Assembly: GCA_964502635.1 (NCBI GenBank)
Contig: CAZCXI010000142.1
Coordinates: 1 to 5,469, forward strand
DNA length: 5,469 nucleotides
Direction: 5' to 3'
Source of the DNA: C00003060 sp964502635
Lineage (GTDB): Bacteria; Desulfobacterota; Desulfobacteria; Desulfobacterales; C00003060
Both the position numbers and the translations under genes were made by a program. Positions 1-5,288 of the stretch are shown in pieces (within the stretch, counting starts at the first letter, position 1; every line of letters starts with the position of its first letter). The notes under the pieces were generated by a model. It was not told the origin of the DNA. It searched no databases and was given only the letters and a program-made list of their open reading frames with translations.

Positions 1-367
1 TATCCCCGTAAATCGTGCGTGAATAACGGTCCAGGCGTTGTAGACAAGAGGCTTACCAGTTGAATTATATGCAAGAATCATGCAAATGAAGGGGTTGCGT
101 CATTCCAGACAGTTAGCTGAGTCAAGGGATGAGCCCAAGCTAACATGTGGGAACAAACATGCATCATATGAGAAGAAAAAGTGACAGCCTTGGGGGGTTG
201 GGGCCGGAGACGACAGGAGGACGGGAGGCCACGCTTCCTTGCAAAGCGCCTCGCATTGGAGGCAAAAACACAAAATACAGTGTATCTTACAAGAGACGCA
301 GAATCATCACAGATAGCCAACTGCCCTATTCAGCGAGCGAATCTGAAAATGAAAAACTTCCTTACGG
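1..367. other. Non-coding stretch left of the REP-like palindrome
   Basis: I see no supportable gene here. The open frames that cross it have no Shine-Dalgarno sequence and no recognisable family, and the longest plus-strand one ends by reading through the palindrome at 368-405. Small structures only: a 7-bp inverted repeat (GTTAGCT at 112-118, AGCTAAC at 138-144), a weak GCCTC/GAGGC hairpin at about 248-263, and a mini-dyad ATTC...GAAT at 328-342 just before the REP-like element, which may be part of a longer composite repeat. An open frame from base 1 to a TGA at 61-63 could be the tail of a gene starting outside the window, but nothing supports this. Confidence 0.5.
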
Positions 368-405
368 TGAAGATACCCCGTGGCTTGCCGCGGGGAGGCT
401 TCAAT
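368..405. repeat. REP-like palindrome, copy A
   Basis: This is a 38-bp palindromic unit. The core hairpin at 376-395 has arms CCCCGTGGC and GCCGCGGGG around a TT loop, with one G-T wobble, and it is framed by GAAG on the left and CTTC on the right. A second copy with the same frame and architecture lies at 5214-5250, which shows that this is a repeat family. It begins 12 nt past the stop codon of the PilZ gene, so it would form a hairpin at the 3' end of that transcript. The U-tract of an intrinsic terminator is missing in both directions, so mRNA 3'-end protection or a REP/RAYT-type repeat is likelier than termination. Confidence 0.7.
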
Positions 406-417
406 GAAATTTGCTGC

Positions 418-789
418 CTAAGGTTTAGCTGCTGCTGTGGTGTGGTTTCGGATTAGATCTTCCACCAAGGCCTTCTGACCATCTGTGAGGTTGCGAAATC
501 GCATACCACATCGCTTTGCAGGAGGCTGGCCCTGCGTGTCTTTATCCCAAACGCTTTCACCGGTTAAGTTTTTTATACGTAATGTCTTCCCGGGCAACAA
601 TATGTCCAACTCAAGTGAAATGCGCTGTAGCAGCCTGCCACCGAGGTGAGAAAGCGCAAGCCCACCGCGGCCAATATCAGTCATCCTGCCCACCATAACG
701 CAATGAGGCGAGGAATTGGTTATAACGGCAGCGGCAACCGTATCTCTGACCAGCCTGAATCGCTTATGTTTCCTTCGCTCAGCCATCAT
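418..789 (-). CDS. PilZ domain protein (putative c-di-GMP receptor)
   Basis: This 123-residue protein is a single-domain PilZ candidate, expected to be cytoplasmic and to bind cyclic di-GMP. Visible signatures are the N-terminal arginine motif (R6-K-H-K-R10, fitting RxxxR) and, about 28 residues later, D38-I-G-R-G-G43, which fits (D/N)xSxxG except that the serine is glycine. A C-terminal CGMRF segment is followed by an amphipathic helix (about residues 103-115), as in stand-alone PilZ proteins. No signal peptide or membrane segment is seen. Two ATG codons stand in tandem at the start; an AGGA sequence about 11 nt upstream serves either one. A promoter at 847-875 suggests it is transcribed separately from the thiolase-like operon. 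The Ser-to-Gly change could weaken nucleotide binding, so it may be a degenerate PilZ. The family call is fairly firm; the output it controls is unknown. Confidence 0.82.
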   Translation of the reverse strand: MMAERRKHKRFRLVRDTVAAAVITNSSPHCVMVGRMTDIGRGGLALSHLGGRLLQRISLELDILLPGKTLRIKNLTGESVWDKDTQGQPPAKRCGMRFRNLTDGQKALVEDLIRNHTTAAAKP

Positions 790-1184
790 GCCCGGCTAAT
801 TCCTGTAGAGGGAAAGGAAAGGTAGAAATCGCTTGTGCCGGAGACTTGTATACAGAAGAAAAGCTAAGAAGTCAAGGCATTTACAACGGGTTTTTTGGAG
901 CGTTAAGAGCAGAACAAAGAAAACGGAAGTTCAGAGATGTGGATATAGGAACAACGGCTGGCAGAACACCAGATGTTGGGATGACGAGGTTGTCCAGAAA
1001 CCTGTAAGTGGCTGGTACTCTTGCCACGAGTTACAATTTCCCAAAATGGCTCGTTTTGTTTGGATATCGCGACACCATCTTTGGCCGGAGCTGGGGTCAC
1101 GAAAGAGGAGTGTTGAAGATGTGAGTTTTGAACTGGTCAGAAGACCTTGACAGAAGAGTGTTGGCGTTATTTCTTGACTGGTGA
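790..1184. other. 395-nt intergenic region between the operon and the PilZ gene
   Basis: I see no gene with family features or a ribosome binding site here. The part nearest the PilZ gene carries its promoter (847-875). Just after the stop of the upstream DUF35 gene I looked for an intrinsic terminator and found only a weak GGTC-TTCT-GACC stem (about 1136-1147) with no U-tract, so the operon has no visible terminator. Base composition is more AT-rich than in the operon. A 65-codon minus-strand frame at 903-1100 is open, but its start and product are not credible. Confidence 0.5.
847..875 (-). promoter_or_regulatory. Sigma70-type promoter for the PilZ gene
   Basis: Read on the minus strand, a -35 hexamer TTGACT (870-875, five of six matches to TTGACA) is followed by exactly 17 nt and a -10 hexamer TATACA (847-852, four of six matches to TATAAT). 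Transcription would start near position 840, giving a 5' leader of about 50 nt before the ATG pair at 784-789. Spacing and position are both what a housekeeping promoter would show. Confidence 0.6.
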
Positions 1185-1661
1185 TTATTTCTTGGGTCTG
1201 AAATACTTGATATCCAGAATGGAGCCCTTTCTTTGTTTCTTGGGTTTGAAAACCGCCTCCACCGGCATGCCGATGTAAACGTCTTTGGGCTTCACATCGC
1301 CCAGGTAGTGAATGACGCCTCCGTCCGCATGGTCAATTCTTACCATGGCGATCAGGATCGGCTCCTGGCTACGACTGCCATCCAGCTTTCTATGACACGC
1401 CGTGAAGGTGTGGACCCGCCCCTGTGGCGAGACCTTGACATAGCTGTCCTCGAGCCTGGCAAAGCAGCGTTCGCAGTACGTTCGAGGTGGCAGATACACC
1501 ACACCGCATGCGCTGCACTCAGCAGCCACCAATTGACCGTTGATGATCCCACGGAAGAATTTCTCCCCGGCCCGTCCTGTCGTGTATACATAGTTGACAG
1601 GGATTCTCCCTTGCCAATGGGTGAGCTCTGAAGTCTTGCTGTGTCGTTCAGCCAATCCCAT
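1185..1661 (-). CDS. DUF35 zinc-ribbon/OB-fold protein (second copy)
   Basis: This 158-residue acyl-CoA-binding partner protein has the two-part DUF35 layout. A helical N-terminus leads to a rubredoxin-like zinc ribbon with Cys49-x2-Cys52-x10-Cys63-x2-Cys66. From about residue 70 an OB fold follows, with the usual GRVHTFT strand and a C-terminal DIKYFRP strand. Such proteins bind thiolase-fold enzymes and shape the CoA/acyl channel. I chose the ATG at 1659-1661 because AGGAGGTG (1668-1675) lies 6 nt upstream of it. The frame is open further up to a TTG at 1710-1712, which would add 17 residues, but that codon has no comparable ribosome binding site. The protein is the last gene of the operon and is paralogous to its neighbour at 1719-2240: both share the LPPR..CERC ribbon and the DIKYF ending. 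The family call is firm; the specific partner is inferred. Confidence 0.88.
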   Translation of the reverse strand: MGLAERHSKTSELTHWQGRIPVNYVYTTGRAGEKFFRGIINGQLVAAECSACGVVYLPPRTYCERCFARLEDSYVKVSPQGRVHTFTACHRKLDGSRSQEPILIAMVRIDHADGGVIHYLGDVKPKDVYIGMPVEAVFKPKKQRKGSILDIKYFRPKK

Positions 1662-1667
1662 TTGTCG

Positions 1668-1675
1668 CACCTCCT
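1668..1675 (-). promoter_or_regulatory. Ribosome binding site that fixes the start of the second DUF35 gene
   Basis: AGGAGGTG on the minus strand is a near-perfect anti-Shine-Dalgarno complement, 6 nt before the ATG at 1659-1661. It decides against the upstream TTG at 1710-1712 as the start, and gives a 57-nt gap to the preceding gene. Confidence 0.8.
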
Positions 1676-1718
1676 GGTCCGTCTCAGGCCTCCTAAGGGG
1701 CACCAACTCCAAGCTGCT

Positions 1719-2240
1719 TTACACGGGTTTGAAATACTTGATGTCGGTGATGGCGCCTACACGTTCGGCTTCAGGTCGCCACACCGCCTTGACCCGCATT
1801 CCGACGAAGATCTTCTCAGGCGCTACCTCATCCAGAAGATGAAGGATGCCCATCCCGGCAGAGGCACCATCAATCTCAATCACTGCGGGGGTGTAAAAAC
1901 GCTGGCCCTTGTGGATGCGCCCGGCTGTCCAGTCCACGTGGCTGATGGCAAAGGTGTTCACCGTGCCCGTATCCTCAACCTGGACCCACTCGTCGGTGAT
2001 CCTCCAGCACCGTTCACAGAACATCCTCGGAGGAAGCATAATACGGTCGCACTCGCGGCACCGCCTGGCCATGATCCGTCCCTGCTTCAACTCCTTGAGA
2101 TAGCGTCCAATGGCCACGCCATCGTCCCAGGCGTAGCGGAGGTCGGGTTCGCAGTCCACCGTGAAGACCTTCCCCTGGACAAAATCCTTATGACTCAAGG
2201 GCGTTGCTGTTTTTTCTATCAAACGAGCCGTGATTTCCAT
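1719..2240 (-). CDS. DUF35 zinc-ribbon/OB-fold protein (first copy)
   Basis: This 173-residue protein has the same fold as its downstream neighbour. The N-terminal extension of about 40 residues is longer and includes a W38-D-D-G-V-A-I-G stretch, followed by an amphipathic helix. Next comes the zinc ribbon, Cys61-x2-Cys64-x10-Cys75-x2-Cys78, and then an OB fold with GTVNTFAISHVDW and a C-terminal DIKYFKP strand. All four zinc ligands are intact. The start ATG has AAGGAGA 7 nt upstream (2248-2254), within the 18-nt gap after the stop of the 387-aa thiolase-like gene, so the two are likely translated from one mRNA. By analogy with ChsH2, BbsA and the archaeal thiolase-associated DUF35 protein, it probably forms a complex with one or both thiolase-like subunits and helps bind the acyl-CoA. 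The family call is firm; the pairing is inferred from gene order. Confidence 0.9.
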   Translation of the reverse strand: MEITARLIEKTATPLSHKDFVQGKVFTVDCEPDLRYAWDDGVAIGRYLKELKQGRIMARRCRECDRIMLPPRMFCERCWRITDEWVQVEDTGTVNTFAISHVDWTAGRIHKGQRFYTPAVIEIDGASAGMGILHLLDEVAPEKIFVGMRVKAVWRPEAERVGAITDIKYFKPV

Positions 2241-2258
2241 GGCATTATCTCCTTAGGG

Positions 2259-3422
2259 CTAGTTACGCATCACTATGACGGAACCCACCTGCATGAGATC
2301 GCCCCAGGCCTGAGCTACCCCCGTGGTGGGCCGTCCGGGCACCTGGCGCTTACCCGCCTCTCCTCTGAGCTGCAAGAAAATTTCCACGACTTTCATCAGC
2401 CCGGCGGCGGCAATGGGGTTTCCCACCCCCAGAAGCCCTCCGGAAGGACACACGGGGAGGTTTCCGTCTCTTTGGGTCACGCCGTCTGCCAGCAGTTTCG
2501 GGGCCTCTCCCTTGCCGCACAGCATCAAGCCCTCCATGTGGTGCAACTCCTTGTATGTGAAGGGGTCGTAAGGTTCGGCAATATGGATTTCCTTATGAGG
2601 CTCCCGGATGCCTGCCATCTCATACGCTTGACGGGCCGCCACCTCCAGGTATTCCGGATAGCAGAGGTCCCGGGTGCCCCAGTAGGCCGTATCCAAGGCA
2701 TAACCCACACCGTCGATCCACACGGGCTTGTCGGTGATGCGCCTGGCCACGTGCTCTGCTGCCAGGACCACGGCCACAGCCCCGTCGCTTGTGGGACTGA
2801 TATCGAGACGGTGGACAGGGGAGGCCAGTACCTCTGAGTTGAGTACGTCCTCCACGGTGATCTCTTGAGCAATCTGGGCGGCCGGATGGTCCAGGGCGTT
2901 TTTCTTGTTTTTTACAGCGACCAGCGCAATATCGTCTTTTGTGATGCCGTAAGTATGCATGTAACGACGCATCTCCATGGCGAAGATCCAGATCAGCGTC
3001 GGGTAGAGAGGCTGTTCAGTGGTATGATCGAAGATGGTCAAAAAGGCGCCGGCCGGATGGGGATGACAACTGGACATCTTCTCCTCCGCCACGACCAGGC
3101 AGGTGTCAAAGAGGCCAGAGGCCACGTGAAACCAGCCATGGATGGGTGCAAATACCCCTGTGCCTCCTCCCACGTAATTGCGCATTACGGGCTTTCGATA
3201 GGCACCGGCTCCATCATTGAGGAATTCCCCGTTCATATGAACACCATCAAAGGCGTCCGGTCCTGTGCCGATAGTCACGGTGTCGATATCCTTCAAGGAT
3301 AACTCACAGGAGTCCAAAGCCATCCTGGAGGCCTCGTAGGTCAGCTCCTTGGGGGTCTCAAGGGCCCTTCGAACAAATTTTGTCATGCCAGCCCCGACGA
3401 TGGCCACTCTTCTCAATCCCAT
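2259..3422 (-). CDS. SCP-x-type thiolase-like protein, 387 aa, lacking the Cys nucleophile
   Basis: This is a cytoplasmic thiolase-fold subunit of usual subfamily length. Landmarks: N-terminal VAIVGAGMTKF strand; VASG...VVAEEKM (99-116), which in true thiolases follows the nucleophilic Cys; TSDGA (211-215); E283-P-Y285-D-P-F in place of NEAF/HDCF; CPSGG (325-329); G334-N-P336 in place of catalytic GHP; and a QLRGE...QV C-terminal signature (351-361), typical of lipid-transfer/aldolase-type thiolase homologues. Aligned by eye, the nucleophile position is glycine (about G86) and the GHP histidine is Asn335. It is therefore unlikely to be a classical thiolase. Tyr285 sits where Ltp2-type aldolases carry a tyrosine, which suggests C-C lyase chemistry with acyl-CoA. 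The start is set by GGGAGGT (3430-3436), 7 nt before the ATG. It is paralogous to the 385-aa gene 20 nt upstream. Confidence 0.88.
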   Translation of the reverse strand: MGLRRVAIVGAGMTKFVRRALETPKELTYEASRMALDSCELSLKDIDTVTIGTGPDAFDGVHMNGEFLNDGAGAYRKPVMRNYVGGGTGVFAPIHGWFHVASGLFDTCLVVAEEKMSSCHPHPAGAFLTIFDHTTEQPLYPTLIWIFAMEMRRYMHTYGITKDDIALVAVKNKKNALDHPAAQIAQEITVEDVLNSEVLASPVHRLDISPTSDGAVAVVLAAEHVARRITDKPVWIDGVGYALDTAYWGTRDLCYPEYLEVAARQAYEMAGIREPHKEIHIAEPYDPFTYKELHHMEGLMLCGKGEAPKLLADGVTQRDGNLPVCPSGGLLGVGNPIAAAGLMKVVEIFLQLRGEAGKRQVPGRPTTGVAQAWGDLMQVGSVIVMRN

Positions 3423-3442
3423 TTCAATGACCTCCCGGTGTA

Positions 3443-4600
3443 TTAGACAACCTCATCAGACATGATCGCGACAGCGCCCGTGGTCGTCGGGATGCCCCGC
3501 CAGGTCTGGGCCAGCCCCGTGTGGGCATCTTTGACCTGGTTTCTCCCCTTTTCGCCCCTCAATTGCAGCACCACCTCCAGGAGCTTATGAGCCCCATTGG
3601 CCTCGTAGAGGTGCCCCACACCCAGGCATCCGCCTGATGGATTCACTGGGAGTTCCCCGTTGATCTCGGTGGCTCCTGACTGCGTGAGATACCCGGCTTC
3701 GCCCGGCTTACAAAGCTTTAAGGCCTCAAGGTGCTGGAGCTCTTTGTACGAAAATTCGTCATTGAGCTCCACGACATCGATCTCGCTTCGCGGGCTCCGG
3801 ATCCCGGCCTGTTTGTATGCCATATCCGCGGCCACTCGTGTATAGGCCGCCGAACCCCAGTCTCGGCTTTCCAGGGTAGGGGTGTCGGAACACCATCCGA
3901 GGCCCCGAATCCAGACCGGGCTGTCTGTGAGCGATCGTGCCAGATCCCTTGTGGCCAAAAGGACCACCACGGCGCCGTCCGAGGTAGGGGCGATGTCCAA
4001 TGCCCTGAGCGGATCCGAGATGACCTCCGCGTTCAGCACATCCTCAATGGAGACCACGGCGCCATGACCCGCCAGAGGGTTGGTCAAGGCGTTTCGTCGA
4101 TTCTTGGCCACCACGGCGGCACACGCCTGTCGATCCGTTTTTGTCTCATATAGATAGCGATTCATCTCAAGGCCGGCAATGAAATCAGGATGGATGTCCA
4201 GAGGTCGATTGTAAACAGGGTCCAAGGCAAAATTCACCAACTCCGACTGGGTGACCATGTTGGAAGCCTTGCTCAAGGCCTGGACCGCCACAAGACGACT
4301 GAATCCCGACCGGATCATCATCCAGCCTTGGGCCAGGGCGTGCAAAAAATCTCCCCCCACCGTGCTCACCGGCTTATGGATGGCTCCCAACTGGTCGTTG
4401 CTGTATTCATCTGCAATGCTGTAACCCTCAAAAAAATCCTCGGAAGTGGCAACAAACCCATCGATGTCCTTGGGTTCCACGCCGGCATCTGAATACGCCT
4501 TGACGGCTGCCTCATAGGTCAGCTCACGGTAGGACGCATCTGGAGTTGTGGCTCGAAAGCCCGTGGTCCCAACGCCCACAACTGCAACTTCGTTCAGCAT
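3443..4600 (-). CDS. SCP-x-type thiolase-like protein, 385 aa, lacking the Cys nucleophile
   Basis: This first gene of the operon encodes a thiolase-fold protein. Landmarks: VAVVGVGTTGF at the N-terminus; LTYEAAVKAY helix; VGGDF (81-85), where the nucleophilic Cys region should be (Gly at about 82); IEDVLNAEVIS...TSDGA (185-209); N280-D-E-F in place of NEAF; NPSGG (320-324); G329-H330-L in place of GHP; and QLRGE...QV (346-356). Asn280 and His330, which would build the oxyanion hole in a thiolase, appear kept, while the nucleophile and the C-terminal Cys motif are missing (LAQTWRG instead). A simple thiolase is thus unlikely; an acyl-CoA aldolase-like or other C-C bond reaction, or a structural role beside the 387-aa paralogue, is possible. 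GAGGAGG (4610-4616) lies 9 nt before the ATG. Family call firm, reaction unknown. Confidence 0.88.
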   Translation of the reverse strand: MLNEVAVVGVGTTGFRATTPDASYRELTYEAAVKAYSDAGVEPKDIDGFVATSEDFFEGYSIADEYSNDQLGAIHKPVSTVGGDFLHALAQGWMMIRSGFSRLVAVQALSKASNMVTQSELVNFALDPVYNRPLDIHPDFIAGLEMNRYLYETKTDRQACAAVVAKNRRNALTNPLAGHGAVVSIEDVLNAEVISDPLRALDIAPTSDGAVVVLLATRDLARSLTDSPVWIRGLGWCSDTPTLESRDWGSAAYTRVAADMAYKQAGIRSPRSEIDVVELNDEFSYKELQHLEALKLCKPGEAGYLTQSGATEINGELPVNPSGGCLGVGHLYEANGAHKLLEVVLQLRGEKGRNQVKDAHTGLAQTWRGIPTTTGAVAIMSDEVV

Positions 4601-4857
4601 GAATTCAGCCCTCCTCTTGGGCTCATTTGATCAGAACAGGCTCCCTGGATATCTCAAAGTGTGTGTTTTCGTGGCAGATTCTGCCTATGATCCCCGTTGA
4701 TGCGACATCGCGTTACAACGTCACCCGGGACGAATTCCCGTTGGGTATGGCTAAACCATTTTCGTGTTTTTGGCAAGACCATTGTCGTTTTCTTCGCAGC
4801 ACGACAGGCAATCGGATGGGACGAGGGGGCAAGGTGGGCAAGTGGAAAAGTCAAGGG
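4601..4857 (-). promoter_or_regulatory. Leader and probable promoter region of the thiolase-like/DUF35 operon
   Basis: No gene is seen in these 257 bases. The operon promoter should lie here, but I find no convincing -35/-10 pair: TTGCCA at 4771-4776 has a poor -10 at the right distance. Two dyads stand out. One spans 4695-4720, with CGTTG (4695-4699) pairing with CAACG (4716-4720) and ATGCG facing CGCGT inside. The other is CGGGA (4726-4730) with TCCCG (4736-4740). They could be operator sites. The strong Shine-Dalgarno GAGGAGG is at 4610-4616. Confidence 0.4.
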
Positions 4858-5070
4858 TGATGGTCTCGTAAAAAGTCGCTTTTGCTCGCTCCGTGAACAT
4901 TTTGGGCGCACTTGAGGTGCTCAGCTAAAATGCTAACACGCAGTGAAGTTTTGCGCTCAACTCGGGCTAAGACCCTCAAACAGTTAGCATCTCTTAACGC
5001 TGAACACATCAAGTGCTTTCTCCCCAAAATGCTCAATTTCGCTCACAAAAGACTTTTTACGAGTTCATCA
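4858..5070. mobile_element. 213-bp MITE-like inverted-repeat element
   Basis: The element ends in 20-bp inverted repeats (4858-4877 and 5051-5070) that match at 18 of 20 positions, both containing CTCGTAAAAAGTC or its complement. Inside, further complementary blocks nest in perfect order: CATTTTGGG (4898-4906) with 5023-5031, GCACTTGA (4908-4915) with 5009-5016, TCAGC (4921-4925) with 4999-5003, and TGCTAAC (4931-4937) with 4983-4989. The whole unit can fold into one long hairpin. Directly outside both ends stands AAGGG (4853-4857 and 5071-5075), which looks like a 5-bp target-site duplication. No transposase is encoded, so it would be non-autonomous. Short open frames within it are not credible genes. 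Confidence 0.72.
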
Positions 5071-5150
5071 AAGGGTCAGGCGTTGAACCGCAAAAGCGAG
5101 GGCATTCCCTGCAGATTACTGCGAGGTTGGCGAGCGCATTTAAAAAAGTG

Positions 5151-5180
5151 AAGCCTCTCCCGCCCTGAAGGGCGGGGCTT
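5151..5180. repeat. GC-rich hairpin, possible terminator or repeat-element end
   Basis: CCCGCCCT (5159-5166) and AGGGCGGG (5169-5176) form a perfect 8-bp stem with a GA loop. AAGC (5151-5154) and GCTT (5177-5180) extend it past a 4-nt bulge. Read on the minus strand, the hairpin is followed after 3 nt by TTTTTT (5142-5147 complement), as in a Rho-independent terminator, which would shield the operon from minus-strand readthrough from the right. No minus-strand gene is visible upstream, so a REP or IS200/IS605-type end hairpin is an alternative. Confidence 0.5.
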
Positions 5181-5213
5181 GCAGGCAGCAAGCCGGTCAG
5201 CGTTCCTTGCGGT

Positions 5214-5250
5214 TGAAGATTCCCTGCAGCCGGCCACAGGGAGCTTCAAT
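5214..5250. repeat. REP-like palindrome, copy B
   Basis: This is a 37-bp unit in the same orientation and with the same layout as copy A at 368-405. TGAAGAT and GCTTCAAT frame a hairpin with arms CCCTGCAGC (5222-5230) and GCCACAGGG (5233-5241) around a CG loop. Compared with copy A, one stem pair has changed from C-G to T-A on both sides, which keeps pairing, while two inner pairs are broken. The copies are diverged but structurally related. Confidence 0.68.
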
Positions 5251-5288
5251 CATATTTCGGGTGACGCCTGCACGCGTGATTATACTGC

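Noticed and set aside
1..63. Open frame from the first base to a TGA at 61-63, possibly the C-terminus of a plus-strand gene.
   Set aside because: Only 20 codons are visible and nothing in them is recognisable; a frame of that length is expected by chance.
147..407. An 86-codon plus-strand frame.
   Set aside because: It has no ribosome binding site, no family features, and its end is a translation of the REP-like palindrome.
833..1150. A 105-codon plus-strand frame and an opposing 65-codon minus-strand frame between the operon and the PilZ gene.
   Set aside because: No recognisable domain and no Shine-Dalgarno sequence; the plus-strand frame overlaps the promoter of the PilZ gene. A gene remnant or repeat cannot be ruled out.
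1147..1175. TTGACA on the plus strand at 1147-1152 as a promoter.
   Set aside because: No -10-like hexamer follows at 16-18 nt and no plus-strand gene lies downstream.
1641..2837. A 398-codon open frame on the plus strand, antisense to the DUF35 genes and the 387-aa thiolase-like gene.
   Set aside because: It lies opposite genes with clear family motifs and strong ribosome binding sites, its product shows no known domain, and it has no credible Shine-Dalgarno sequence. It looks like a shadow created by GC-rich codon use on the other strand.
4748..4776. TTGCCA (minus strand, 4771-4776) as a possible -35 box for the operon.
   Set aside because: At 17 nt distance the sequence is TAGCCA, which matches the -10 consensus at only two positions.
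4851..5151. Several 60-90-codon frames on both strands across the inverted-repeat element.
   Set aside because: They are translations of a palindromic non-coding repeat and have no start signals of their own.
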